Positions 36,001 to 46,435 of a stretch of DNA of 64,000 bases are shown here, one piece after another (the first letter of the stretch is position 1; the number at the start of each line of letters is the position of its first letter). A program made the translations under genes and the position numbers. The notes beneath the pieces are model-generated. The model had not been told where the DNA came from, made no database searches, and saw nothing but the letters and a program-made list of their open reading frames with translations. Origin of the DNA: Trissonchulus latispiculum (lineage: Eukaryota > Nematoda > Enoplea > Enoplida > Ironidae). The stretch spans positions 62,001 through 126,000 of the forward strand of contig JASAND010024069.1 of the NCBI GenBank assembly GCA_030248195.1. The letters are read 5' to 3'.

Positions 36001-39000
36001 CAACAAAAGAGCTCACAGGCAAAAATGTCAACAGGTCAAAACAGCTGTTTATTTTGATCGGTTAGCTTTCGAAAATCGATTAGCAAATAAAAATTGTGTC
36101 AACAATTTTTATTCTTATGCGAGGAAACGGTTAAGTAAAAAAGACTCCAGCATTGTTGCCCTTACTAACAGTAACGGTGATGTAGTATATGATAATGCAG
36201 ATAAATGCTCAGTGTTAAATGAAACATTTGTATCTGTTTTTACGGCGGACGATGGTAATATGCCACATGTTGTGAATATTGTATCTGAAGCTGACTCCTT
36301 GGTTGACTGTTTGTTTAGCGAAAACGATGTTTTCAAAGTGTTAAAAGATTTATCACCAAAATTGTCTGCTGGTCCAGATGGAATACCAAATGTCTTTTTA
36401 AAGAAATTGGCTCATTCTCTTAAAAAACCGCTTACGAAAATTTTCAGAGAATCTCTAAATTCTGGCGAAATTTCTAGTGATTGGTTGAGAGCCGATGTAT
36501 GTCCTATTTATAAAAAGGGTAACTCCAAAGATCCTAAAAATTATAGACCTGTTAGTTTGACTGCTGGCTGCTGCAGAGCAATGGAAAGAGTAGTAAAACC
36601 TTTCATGGTAAACCACTTTAATAAGCACCACCTTATTAGCAAACACCAACATGGGTTTGTTTGTAAGAGGTCTACCCTTACACAATTGCTTGAATGTACT
36701 CAATGTTGGATAGACGCATGGGATGCTGGTGACTGTGTTGATATTGTATATATTGATTTGATGCGAGCTTTTGATACAGTTTGTCATTCAAAGCTTTTGC
36801 GAAAACTAGAAGCACTTGGGATTAGGGGAAAGATACTGGCATGGATTAGGGCCTTCCTTACGGGGAGATTTCAAAGAGTAAAGTTGGGTTCCTCCAAATC
36901 AGATTGGGCTCTAGTCTCAAGTGGAGTACCACAAGGTTCTGTACTGGGTCCTATATTGTTTTTGATTTATATTAATGACTTACCGGAGAATTTGTTGTCA
37001 GAAATTCGACTGTTTGCAGATGATGCGAAAATTTTCTCTACTGTCAATAAGTCATATGGGGCAAATGTGCTTCAAAATGATCTTTTTCAAATTGATGCAT
37101 GGACTAGAGATTGGCAAATGACTGTAGCAGCTAATAAGTGTCTGGTAATTCATTTGGGTTATCGTAACGATAATCAAGTTTATACTTTGGGTGGTGAATC
37201 TCTGTCCGATACTGAGTTTATGCGGGACCTGGGTATAATGATGAGTAATGATTTAACATTCTCTAAACATATAAGTCAAATTAGAGCTAAGGCCAACCAG
37301 AGAGTAGGAATTATTTTTAGCAGTTTCTCTAGTAGAGATGCAGTCCTCTTAACTAAACTTTTTGTGACGTATGTTAGACCAATTTTGGAATACTGTACCC
37401 AGATATGGTCACCTAGTTTGCTTAAAGACATTGACACTGTGGAGGGAGTACAGCGTGCATTTACAAAACGACTGTATGGCCTTGAAAATTTTACTTACAA
37501 AGAAAGACTTAAACGTTGCAACCTACAGTCATTGGAAATGAGAAGGTTAATGTATGATTTATATTTGATGCATAGTATAGTGTATAATGCCTTTGATTGT
37601 TCTTTTGATGATTATTTTACATATTCGCCTGACGCAGGGACAAGGGGCCATAATAGTTTGTCTATTAGACCTAAGCGATATAAAAAGTCTAGAGCAAGTC
37701 ATTTCTTTTTCTATAGAATTTGCAATGTTTGGAACTGTTTACCGGACAGTATTGTTACCTGTTCTTCTCTGAGCACATTTAAGTCGAAATTGTTAAAGCA
37801 TGAAGCTCAGCTGCACAAGTTTATGCGGGGGCGTGCATTACAAGGACAGTAGTCCTTTGCATGCCATAATTTATTTGGTTTCACGCAATGTGTGTACTTT
37901 CATAAACTAAATAACTTTAATTTTGTTGTTCTCAGTCGCATTTTATTTAAATATCTAATAGCGTACAAACCCGGGTTGCCAACCTTGCGTCACTGTGTGT
38001 ATATATACGCTCATGCCTTTGTATGAGTTTATATATAATTGTCTACTAATCCTGTCACGACGTAGCCGCTTACATGCATCAGCATCGCCGTGGCAGATGT
38101 AATACCTGTTGTATGTGGACGCGGCATTGGGGTTGGGTGGCCGCGGGGCAAATCACGTCTATGTAATAAAAGATAATGTACTAACAAGGCGTGATTTACT
38201 CGGGATTAAAAAAAATGTTTGTAAAAACTGTACATAAATATAGCTGTGCAATAGCAGTTCATAATAAATGAACGTAAGCTAAGCCATATTCCAACGAAGA
38301 TATAGCAAAGTTGCCCACGGGCGGTAACTCCAGCCAACCTACAGGTTATAGGGTGCCGAAGCGTATTTCCGGGTTCACAGCCGGAAGACACCTCGAATAT
38401 TGATTAAATCTGTGGAAGGGGAGAGGCAGCCGTTCAATAAATTTAACGAGATTAATGGGACTTCCCCCCCCCCGGCTCACCCTAAGGTGCCCAGGAAATG
38501 ACAATTTTTTGGATTTTTGGTCAAAATTGTTGGTTCAAAATCGTCGTTTGTGGTGATAGAACCTAATTTGTGACCACTTTTAAGCTTTGTTATAGCAGTA
38601 TATGGGCAAAACAGGCTGTTAATGCTGTATTTTTAGCATTTTAGCCCATTTTATTCCCCCACTTTTGGACCCCTACCCCACTAGTCATGAGTCATAAGTG
38701 GACGTCATCCTCACTTATTTTTGCCTAGAAAACCCCATGTTCATTAGGCACTACGCCAGAGCACAGACTCCTGTTTGGTTCCCACCAAAGTAGTACTCCT
38801 TTACCGACTAATTAAGGATGAATAGCTGGGGTAGCTAGAGCCCACGGTGAACTGATATCTGTTTAGACAAAGATGAAGGAAATGAGTGGAAGCTTTGTGA
38901 AAGTGAGAATTGAAAACCACTACCTTAGCAACTAAGTCCAACAAAACTTCAACGCAACATACGTATTTCTTAGATGACGAAAAATCATCTGTCCCATCTC

Positions 39001-41681
39001 TTCTGTTGTATTCTTTGTCAAAATCCATTGCTTTCCATTCTGAAAACAAACACGTGCACAAGAAGCATAGATTACTACAGGAACGTATGTACGTAGTTGA
39101 TCAATAAAAACATTAATAGTGCCTGCAAGCAATCTCTCTTAAAGTTACGTTTGTCAGGATATCCGCCAAATTCCAAACTTAAGTTCACGAAAATGCTGCG
39201 GCCATATATACTACAAATAACCAACCACCCTGGTTTCAAAAATATTTTTACGGGAATTTTTGAAACATTTAAAAATTTCAAATTTGTATCAAAAAATTGC
39301 TATTTTTTTATTATATACTATTAAGTGCAAACGGAAAACCGGATTTTTCTTAAATGAAATATTATTCGTATATCCGGATATCCAGTGCCCATCACTATTG
39401 AGCACGCAGTATGTTAACTACAATATGCCGTTGGCCAACTAAACCGCTTACGTCACAACAGTTGCAAGAAAGTTGAACGCAACTCGAAAAACAAAGCGAC
39501 AAAGATTCTCCAGCTACCACTTCTACAACCATTATTTTAAGTCAAATTCAATTTTATTTAGAATTTTTGTTCAGAATAAAACAATTTCATTTCACCACAA
39601 TGCAAAAAGCCAAAATTCAAAATCATCCTTCAAAAAAGACAAAACCTATGCTCTGCACATGTACGTACAGCAATGGCTTCCTTGGTACAGGTGGCAGTCA
39701 AAAAATGCAACAAATTATTCAATTCCTCCAAATTCAACTCCTTTTCTTCGGCCAACTTATGAAGAGCTTCAACTTCAGCCCGAATCACGGCCTCATTCAC
39801 TTGACTCTAGAGGACCGAAAAGACACAAGTAAAAAACCAAAAAGTCAACAAAGCAAAGAGCATGAAAAAACACAGGGGTCGCGTCTAAAAAGATTCTCCT
39901 AAGTTCCCCTCCTAGGTTGCTACTTAGGCGGGAAGTAGGAGACCTATTAAACCAATTTCAGAAGGGAAAAATATGCGTACGGGAAGGGCAAACCAACAGA
40001 AGTCGCCGGTAGTGCTATAACACAATATGGCAATTAACATAAGAGATAGCCATCTACCTGGCTTATATATCTCTTGGCAATTTTTTATGGGGGGGGAGGG
40101 TGCTCACCCAAAATGGGGGGGGCATATTTTTAGAAAAAATTTTTTTATAAATTTGTGTAGGTTTTTTGTGTACAAACTGCTAAAACTTGTTAAAAATGAC
40201 TAATTTTAGGTGTTTTTAAGCTAAAATAGCGAAAATTTAGTAAAAAATCCGGCGAAGCCGGAAAAGGTTTTGAAAATGTAGGGTAAAAAATGGTAAAAAT
40301 TTGGCAATTTTGGTGGTTATGGGAGGGCCTCGAATGGGGGGCGGCCCCCCCAGGGATAAGCCAGATCTATATACCTGTTGTTGCTGCATGAGAACTTGAT
40401 ACTGGGCCTGGAGGTTCTTTTCGCTTTCCTGTATCTGTGACTGGAGCTGCTGCACCTGACCGGAGCCCGGCACCAGAGGACCCCCGCCACCCCCAGGACC
40501 GGGTCCACTCTTCTGCTTTTTCATGACTAAAAATAAAACTTACAAACTTATATACTGTACAGCTCTTTAAAAACTTTATATATTCCACGCTGTTACGCCA
40601 TCTTACATCTTCCGCGGATTTTGCAAAATTTGGTAAGTTGCACGCGTAGATTTTCGAGAAAAACTTTAACAAACCTGAAGCTGATGGCATGCTGGTTGTG
40701 TCGAACTGCACGTAGGCTAAGCTTAAATGATAAACTCGTTCAAATTTTAACGTAGATTAGAGAAAATTGCGAACATTTGCGAAGTTCATGAAAAATGCTA
40801 AGTTAGCGGTAAAATAACGTTTTAAAGAGCTGTACTGTAATTAAAGTGTTCCAAAATCTTGAAGTGTCTTGAAGTCAAGATTTAGAATTTGTTTGCTCAG
40901 ACTGATGCTTTAGCTGTCGACTCATCCGCAGCATATCACGAGACACGTACTCGCTTAAGGTGGTGATTCCTTTTGGGCACATGACGGTTGTGACGGTTGG
41001 TGGTTGATGGTTCAGATCAAGATGAAATTTGATTAAGCTTTTCCAAAATAAGCTCTTTTAGCATTCTAACACCCTCCACGCAATCCCGCTTCAAAAATTC
41101 TACGACCCCGTTTAGGGTCGTTATTGCCGATTTTTGACAGTTAAACAGTTGCTGCACAGCTATGATTATAATATTCATTCGAAAGATCCTGTTGAGCTCT
41201 ACATTTTTGCTTTTTGTGCCCATCATCACTAAGATTTAAGTCAAATTAAGTCAATCATCACTAAGATTCACATAAGCAGAATCCTATGCAACAATAAATT
41301 TAGTGTAGTCCGAAACGTACTTGCTTGCTCAGCAGTTACTTTGTACTGATAGTAGTGAAAGTTGTCACCGCCAAAGAGAAAGCCGAATCTTGGATTATCT
41401 TTCTGTTTATTCTTGGTCATCTGCTCAAACTCAGGGCCATTTCGAGCCACAAACTGTGCCAGCTTATCAATGATGTTTCGCAGTTCAACATCTACAATAA
41501 GACATGTACAAGATAGGCTAAAACTTAAAGCAATAAAGCGAAATTTTCTTGTACTTTTGAATTTGTTCAAGCAGAGGCGAATTTTCTACCGTGAAAACTT
41601 TACTCCATAACAATATATAGATTTAGTCTATAACATCTACATTTGCTCACCTTCTGGAGGCTTAGGAACTTCAACAGACAT
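27094..41681 (-). CDS. CHERP: CHERP orthologue (SURP/CID/RS/G-patch splicing-associated protein), complete, 16 exons
   Basis: Minus-strand exons: 41651-41681, 41321-41491, 40375-40526, 39669-39806, 38963-39039, 35378-35452, 33617-33960, 32364-32436, 31943-32039, 30974-31398, 30005-30217, 29303-29569, 28975-29070, 28033-28077, 27625-27692, 27094-27311. All junctions are GT-AG, phases agree and the sum is 2,490 nt (829 aa plus TAA). Residues 12-66 are a SURP module (NIIDKLAQFVARNGPEFEQM, FGFLFGGDNF). Residues ~119-300 form the CID-like domain (LLHFLTATCTKEAIA, FRLHIVYLLNDLLHHC, LVTLWEKNSYFE). Residues ~430-527 hold the conserved VPYHDLPAGLMVPL and LPPPMPPSERLLAAVEAFYS blocks, followed by EGWERLGLYEYY. 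Residues ~575-735 are RS-rich. Residues ~743-785 are a G-patch (KGHQLLKKMGWGGGGLG). CHERP associates with U2 snRNP/SR proteins in pre-mRNA splicing; human CHERP is about 916 aa, the difference being a shorter Pro/Gln/His-rich middle. Confidence 0.95.
28340..28584 (-). mobile_element. tRNA-derived SINE in a CHERP intron
   Basis: Read on the minus strand from 28584, the head has an A-box-like GGCCGAGTGGTTA and a B box GGTTCGAATCC (28529-28539) at tRNA-like spacing, as in Ser/Leu-type tRNAs, but the acceptor stem does not close as in a tRNA. A unique body with TTAACTGGTCGGTAAATGG follows; related body fragments recur near 38.4-38.86 kb. It lies in the intron between CHERP exons 13 and 14. Confidence 0.75.
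31549..31723. mobile_element. 175-bp hAT MITE with 8-bp TSD in a CHERP intron
   Basis: Begins CAGGGGTGTA and ends with CCCTG. TCTTAAAA flanks both sides exactly (31541-31548, 31724-31731), an 8-bp duplication. The interior (GAGCCTAATTTTTCCT, CAAAAAATAGCTAAAAATTC) is shared with 46262-46435, where the right end reads complement of CAGGGGCGTATCCAGGGG. G10-C6 self-complementary zone inside. Confidence 0.9.
32883..33255. mobile_element. G-tract MITE, CTGGC family, 5-bp TSD CATTT (CHERP intron 7)
   Basis: Ends CTGGCTTTTTCCTA and complement; CATTT stands directly outside both. Just inside each end is a long G or C tract. The centre has the hairpin CCGGCTTCGCCGG (33048) and AT-rich text closely shared with 46884-47229. 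Confidence 0.88.
34555..34957. mobile_element. G-tract MITE, CTGGC family, 5-bp TSD CAAGG (CHERP intron 6)
   Basis: Ends CTGGCATTTTTTAG and complement; CAAGG flanks both. It contains an 18-base G run at 34572 and two further mixed G/C blocks. The terminal pentamer and 5-bp duplication match the other family copies, but the interior differs. Confidence 0.85.
35490..38215 (+). mobile_element. 5'-truncated CR1/Jockey-like LINE in CHERP intron 5, antisense to CHERP
   Basis: The element starts inside the endonuclease domain, so it is truncated at its 5' end as LINEs usually are. After the coding frame comes a 3' UTR of about 350 bp with AATAAA at 38166 and a short A run near 38208. The 5' border lies within about 50 bp of the CHERP exon 6 acceptor (35453). 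The borders are approximate; no target duplication was established. Confidence 0.8.
35504..37852 (+). CDS. Non-LTR reverse transcriptase, intact frame, partial endonuclease
   Basis: 782 codons without interruption. Residues 1-70 are the C-terminal end of an AP-type endonuclease (NTLDLIFG, GLSKHGVV). The RT domain follows: LSAGPDGIPNVFLKKLA (~286), CPIYKKGNSKDPKNYRPVS (~330), YIDLMRAFDTV with the first catalytic Asp at ~418, GVPQGSVLGPILFLIYINDL (~475), and FADD at 504-507 with the catalytic Asp pair. The C-terminal 'thumb' and connection regions typical of CR1/Jockey elements (RPILEYCTQIWSP) are also intact. The lack of stops suggests a recent insertion. Confidence 0.93.
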   Translation: MFRTIQIIFRFFVDNCFTQFVKEPTHFVQPYNTLDLIFGPSEFSISGITVDEPIGLSKHGVVLFYPNLRFENSPNLCRKDFSKANYIDMSIFFDSLDWNIIFMECTNIEQYWIEFKNCVNFAIENFVPMTKPFGKRYRIPLSYRTLELIKEKKIAWRRFKKAKSNYNKRAHRQKCQQVKTAVYFDRLAFENRLANKNCVNNFYSYARKRLSKKDSSIVALTNSNGDVVYDNADKCSVLNETFVSVFTADDGNMPHVVNIVSEADSLVDCLFSENDVFKVLKDLSPKLSAGPDGIPNVFLKKLAHSLKKPLTKIFRESLNSGEISSDWLRADVCPIYKKGNSKDPKNYRPVSLTAGCCRAMERVVKPFMVNHFNKHHLISKHQHGFVCKRSTLTQLLECTQCWIDAWDAGDCVDIVYIDLMRAFDTVCHSKLLRKLEALGIRGKILAWIRAFLTGRFQRVKLGSSKSDWALVSSGVPQGSVLGPILFLIYINDLPENLLSEIRLFADDAKIFSTVNKSYGANVLQNDLFQIDAWTRDWQMTVAANKCLVIHLGYRNDNQVYTLGGESLSDTEFMRDLGIMMSNDLTFSKHISQIRAKANQRVGIIFSSFSSRDAVLLTKLFVTYVRPILEYCTQIWSPSLLKDIDTVEGVQRAFTKRLYGLENFTYKERLKRCNLQSLEMRRLMYDLYLMHSIVYNAFDCSFDDYFTYSPDAGTRGHNSLSIRPKRYKKSRASHFFFYRICNVWNCLPDSIVTCSSLSTFKSKLLKHEAQLHKFMRGRALQGQ
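38385..38860 (-). repeat. Fragments of the SINE body
   Basis: TTTACCGAC-A-TTAAGGAT at about 38800 and ATCTGTGGAAG-GGAG at about 38408 match the body and tail of the SINE at 28340-28584. No tRNA-like head is recognisable, so these are degraded or truncated. Confidence 0.5.
39355..39405. repeat. End of a repeat shared with 60080-60120
   Basis: CATATCCGG/ATATCC followed by GTGCCCATCA at 39370-39394 matches the inverse of the sequence at 60080-60115 (GATGGGCACCGGAAATTC, ATATCCGGATATCC). TGATGGGCAC-type ends are common in hAT MITEs; the partner end was not located. Confidence 0.45.
40058..40364. mobile_element. G-tract MITE, CTGGC family, next to CHERP exon 3 donor
   Basis: Ends CTGGCTTAT and complement, with ATCTA near both sides (one extra base on the left). 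The interior has G8/C7 tracts and the hairpin CCGGCGAAGCCGG (40249-40261). The element begins 10 bp beyond the exon 3 donor (40374), so nearly all of this intron's start is transposon. Confidence 0.8.
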
Positions 41682-41725
41682 AATCTACGCGGTACGTACG
41701 ATTGTCAACAAATCTAAACAAAACA

Positions 41726-41752
41726 CACACATATATATATATATATATATAC
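41726..41752. repeat. AT microsatellite upstream of CHERP
   Basis: A run of AT dinucleotides of about 24 bp, 45 bp 5' of the CHERP start codon, probably in the 5' UTR or proximal promoter. Confidence 0.85.
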
Positions 41753-41822
41753 AAGTAACAAAAATGCTCCGCACAAAAGGAGATAATATATATGTGTGTT
41801 GGGCCTATGTCTATCCATTATA

Positions 41823-42545
41823 ATCGCCTAAGTCCCCACCCCACCCCACCACAGCACTCTACAGCCACTTTGAGCATGCAGTTCTATGACAAAAGTTGCT
41901 CAGCTCGCTTAGGGCTTTCATTTGGTACCAAATTTGACCACTTTTGAAAAATTTTATTTTTGACCAAAATCGCCTAAGTTCCCACCCCACCCCACCACAG
42001 TACTCTACAGCCACTTTGGGTACGCAGTTCTATGACAAAAGTTGCTCAGCTCACTTAGGGCTTTCATTTGATATCAAATTTTACCACTTTTGAAAAATTT
42101 TATTTTGGACCCAAAATCGCCTAAGTCCCCACCCCACCCTACCACAGCACTCTACAGCCACTTTGACCATGCAGTTCTATGACAAAAGTTGCTCAGCTCA
42201 CTTAGGGCTTTTATTTGATATCAAATTTGACCACTTTTGAAAAATTTCATTTTTGACCGAAAATCGAGTCCCCCACCCCACCCCACCACAGTACTCTACA
42301 GCCACTTTGGGTGCGCAGTTCTATGACAAAAGTTGCTCAGCTCACATAGGGCTTTCATTTGATATCAAATTTTACCACTTTTGAAAAATTTTATTTTTGA
42401 CCCAAAATCGCCTAAGTCCCCACCCCACCCCACCACAGCACTCTACAGCCACTTTGAGCATGCAGATCTATGACAAAAGTTGCTCAGCTCACTTAGGGCT
42501 TTCATTTGATACCAAATTTGACCACTTTTGAAAAACTTTATTTTC
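41823..42545. repeat. Tandem satellite, ~146-bp unit, 5 copies
   Basis: Units start with CACCCCACCCCACCACAG at about 41837, 41983, 42129, 42275 and 42421 and contain CTATGACAAAAGTTGCTCAG. Copies are 90% or more alike; one has a short deletion. No coding frame is conserved across units. Confidence 0.92.
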
Positions 42546-42549
42546 GACC

Positions 42550-42960
42550 ATTTGACCCTCCCACCCGACTGACCCGTCAAACGGCAGAGTAGAACCAGTC
42601 CAGCAATATATGCACGTCGGACGGCAAAACGGATACCGGGAATGAGCTGGGCACACCAGAAAACCCCTGTAGACAAAGTTTTGAGAGGCCAGGTAGAGCC
42701 TACTATGGACCTCCAGGAAGTGGTTTTCGATTTGACCCTCCCGACGGCAAAGTGGAACCAGCCCAGCAAAATAGGTACGTCGGACGGCAAAAACGATGCC
42801 GGGAATGAGCTGGGCGCAACAGAAAACACCTATACACAAAGTTTTGAGAGGCCAGGTCGAGCCTACTATGGACCTCCAGGAAGCGGTTTCCGACTTGACC
42901 CTCCCGACGGCAAAGTGGAACCAGCCCAGCAAGATGGGTGGGTCTGACGGTAAAACTGAC
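42550..42960. repeat. Second tandem repeat, 163-bp unit
   Basis: CCAG-CCAGCAA at 42595, 42758 and 42921 gives an exact 163-bp period. Units share GGGAATGAGCTGGGC and AAAGTTTTGAGAGGCCAGGT. It follows the 146-bp satellite directly but is unrelated to it. Confidence 0.9.
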
Positions 42961-43609
42961 TGCGGGAATCGATTCCCCGTGCCAGAAAACCATTGTATGG
43001 AAGATTTGAGCTTTCGAAGTTGAATAGATAGCGAGCAATTTCGATTTTTCATTTTTCGAATTTTCGCCATTTTTGACGGGCCACTGTGGTCGCTAGGGAA
43101 GTGATAGAGAAACGCAACCTGGACCGTTAGTTAGTTCAATATATGTAATTTCTGAATATAAAAAGAAATCAGGTCCAGCTCGTAACGTTAGACCTGAGCG
43201 ACGACCACAAAAATGGTCACTTTTCGCTATGAGCCGACTTTGCGGCGCCACTGCGGCGCTGTGGCGCAGCTGCGGCGCAAAAAAAGTTGTGATTCTTAAA
43301 TTCTTTAGAGGGTACTACTAGACCCCATAGCCCTTTAGGTTGGCCCTCCGCTGCAGATCACGTGAAAGCGGCGAACATTATGTACAATACAACCATCAAA
43401 TAGGAGAAACCGGAAAAAAAAAACATCGCCGCCATAACCGGTCCGGGGCGCAACTTTTTAACGGTAAGTGATACGGGGCTGAAACTTCACAGACATACTA
43501 AACTCGATGTGCTCTACAATTTGCGCATGAAATCTGCGCAGGATCTGCGCAGGATTTTGCGCAGCTTCTGCGCAGCTTATTTTACACAGTCTCCAGCCAC
43601 TTTTCACAC

Positions 43610-43646
43610 ATATTATAGGGGTCGCTGCCGCGACCCCTATGATACA
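43610..43646. repeat. Hairpin motif CATATTATAGGGGTCGC...GCGACCCCTAT
   Basis: A strong hairpin (TAGGGGTCGC / GCGACCCCTA) stands just left of the TIR element at 43644. A near copy is at 46208-46246 (TAGGGGGTCGC / GCGCCCCCCTA), preceded by the same CATATTA. This could be a structured 3' end of a repeat family. Confidence 0.6.
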
Positions 43647-44352
43647 AGAATAAAAATGCTCCGGTGGAGCATGAAAAATGCAATATGGGTGACACTGGGT
43701 TTTAAGCGGACAGAGGACTAGGTTTTAAAACGTTAATATGGGAGGGGCAGGTTGTAAATGCTAGGAGGACTAGGTTAAAAGCGCACTAATATGGACCAGC
43801 TTCGCTGAACAACCCATATTCGCGAAAACTGTCCAGAGTTTCTATCGGCAGCTGCTTGCTATACGTATATATATTGCTATTGGCAGTTCTTCGGAAAATT
43901 GTACGATTTGTCAGCATGGCCTGCAAGTATGTGGTCGTGCTCCTTATTATACAACTTAATAATACACGTACATAACGTCAACTGCTTTTCGCATCAACAT
44001 AACACAAGATTCTGCGCTGACAGCGCAGAAAAAACACCTTGAACACCTTTCTATCAGAACTGCATTGTTTATTTGGAATAAGCTTTAATATTTCAAAATC
44101 GTCCCGCTTGCTTTGAAAGCTGAAGAATGTAGATATTACTCGTATGTCATGTGGAGTGGAGCATGAGTGACCGCGAATATGGGTTGTTCAGCGAAGCTGG
44201 TCCATATTAGTGCGCTTTTAACCTAGTCCTCCTGGCATTTACAACCTGCCCCTCCCATATTAACGTTTTAAAACCTAGTCCTCTGTCCGCTTAAAACCCA
44301 GTGTCACCCATATTGCATTTTTCATGCTCCACCGGAGCATTTTTATTCTTGT
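43644..44352. mobile_element. 0.71-kb TIR element with 181-bp near-perfect arms
   Basis: Arms 43644-43824 and 44172-44352 are inverted copies beginning ACAAGAATAAAAATGCTCC. The arms contain sub-palindromes GCTCCGGTGGAGC and TTCGCTGAA. The centre (43825-44171) is unique and holds no frame. TSD not resolved. Arm identity is high, so insertion is recent or arms are under conversion. Confidence 0.85.
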
Positions 44353-44569
44353 CCTATTTCATTTTTAAGGTTCTCAGTAAAAAGCAAAAACGTTAAAGCT
44401 GTGTGAAAGAAACTTTAAAAATTCCGCCAATCATTAATCGTCAACCGAAAGTACAGAACAAAGAAGCTTGAAAAGTTCCAAGTTCTTCCTTTTTCTCTAT
44501 TTTGACAGAAATCCAACATCCAGTACCCATGGCTGCAATAGTTTTAGTTACTGTATTTAGCATATAGCA

Positions 44570-45212
44570 CTCTACTGCAGCGCAACCAAATGCAAACTTA
44601 AACTGTCAGTGAAGGAAACTCATAAAACACGATTTGCAATGCTCTGCCGCACTTGTGTGCAAAGTTTCAGGCGATTGCTCTTTGTCTCTTGCTAGTGATA
44701 GGCCGTGCTGCACTTCAGCAGCACTCTACTGCAACGCAACCAGACGCAAACGTCAATGCCAAAGAAGGAGACTTACACGGCACAATTTCTAATGCTATTC
44801 CGCTGTTGCCTGCAGAATTTCAGGCGATTGCAAGTTATCTATAGTTAGTTATAGGCCGTGCTGTACTTCAGCAGCACTCTACTGCAGCGCAACCACATGC
44901 AAACTTTACTGTCGGTGAAGGAAACTCATACGGCATGATTTGCAATGCTCTGCCGCACTTGTGTGCAAAATTTCGGACGATTGCAACTTACCTGCAGCTA
45001 GTTATAGGCCGTGCTGTACTTCAGCAGCATTCTACTGCAGCGCAAACCAGAAGTAAACATTACTGTCGGTGAAGGAAACTCATACGGCATGATTTGCAAT
45101 GCTCTGCCGCACTTGTGTGCAAAATTTCGGACTATTGCAACTTACCTGCAGCTAGTTATAGGCCGTGCTGTACTTCAGCAGCACTCTACTGCAGCGCAAC
45201 CACATAGTAACA
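44570..45212. repeat. Tandem repeat, 153/154-bp unit, 4-5 copies
   Basis: CTCTACTGCAGCGCAACC starts at 44570, 44724, 44877, 45030 and 45184. Units share GGCCGTGCTGTACTTCAGCA and GCAATGCTCTGCCGCACTTG. Short frames cross unit borders but stops differ between copies, so it looks non-coding. Confidence 0.9.
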
Positions 45213-46261
45213 TCGTAATAAGTATACAAAACTTATCTATAGTAGTTTGTCATGTCCTAAACTATCTGTATGCCGAATTTCAAATAATACCAGTGACGAA
45301 TGAATAACTTGTTATCGACAGTGCTGTGTTTGGGACAGCACATACAGCACGGTGGAAGCTAGAGAGTGCACCAACTAACATAGCTACAGTTCCCCCTTAC
45401 TACAGACATAATATTCACCAAGTTTCATATGTTTAGCCGTTTACAGTAAGTCTACAGACAGCGTGCTATGGTTGCTGCAGAATAGTACAGCACGATAGCA
45501 GCACCGCACTGAGCTGCGACTATGCTCATCGTGTTCAGCGACCCCGATAACCCTTATATGCGTCCCACTAAATGGTTCAAAACTGCATATTTAGGCCTAT
45601 TTTTGACTATTTTCTGTGGAGTTGGGACTTAGAAACTTTTCCGAAAATGGCCATTTGGACCGACTTCCTTTGGGCCGGCCGCCTGAACGGTCCAGGACCT
45701 AAATCAAAAATCGGCCAACGTTACGCACTAGTATCCCCTCCGTACTTGTTCATGCAACAAACCGCGTGTCTCTAGCTTGTTCCCTGAGCCCTGTGGGCGT
45801 GACACAAAATGGCCTTTTTTGGCCAAAAACGCCGTCAGGCCACTTTTGGCCGGCCGGCCAGGTGGCATGCCGGGCCGGGCAGCGAAAAAATATAGCGCGG
45901 GGCACATGGGACCATATCGGCATTCAGAAAATATAAACCTTTCCGGCTGAAAATGCTCACATCTTTCAAACACCTCTGCACAAAATAGCCCTTTTCCAAG
46001 CGTGACTAACACAGAAAAAAAAACAAGCGGACCTAACTTGTCCGGAAGCGAAAATTTTCAAAGTTGGAAATTTTGACCAAAACTTTTTTGCAACTTGTTG
46101 TACTCGTCGTGTAGATTCCAACGATACCAAACTTGCCGAGTTTCGTTCAGTATTGAGCTGGCACGGTGCTCGAACGAGTCTCATAGGGTCGCGCAGCGCC
46201 TTTTACACCCATATTATAGGGGGTCGCTCTCGCGCCCCCCTATAACAAGCTAACTCTCTCC
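45213..46261. other. Spacer, nothing supported
   Basis: GC-variable sequence with a second copy of the GGGGTCGC hairpin at its right end (46208-46246). GGCCGGCC-type palindromes at 45849-45862. No gene seen. Confidence 0.4.
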
Positions 46262-46435
46262 CTTTTAGGGTTTTAGAAAGGAGGGGGTTCAACCCTAAAA
46301 GAGGGGGGCCGAGCCTAATTTTTCCTTAAAAATGGCCAAATTTAGGCAAAAAACAGCTAAAAATTCGAAAAGTTTCCCTAAACGGGGGGAGTCCGGACCC
46401 CCTGGCCCACCCCCCTGGATACGCCCCTGCCTACA
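46262..46435. mobile_element. Relative of the 31549 hAT MITE
   Basis: Shares GAGCCTAATTTTTCCT and most of the interior with 31549-31723. The right end is complement of CAGGGGCGTATCCAGGGG, a classic hAT-type terminus. The left end is degraded and no 8-bp duplication was seen. Confidence 0.7.

Noticed and set aside
42443..43070. Overlapping minus-strand frames with PLCRR/GLVPLC repeats
   Set aside because: They are translations of the 163-bp tandem repeat and shift frame between units.
41823..45212. CRISPR-like array
   Set aside because: The units are 146-163 bp contiguous satellites without unique spacers, and the DNA is animal.
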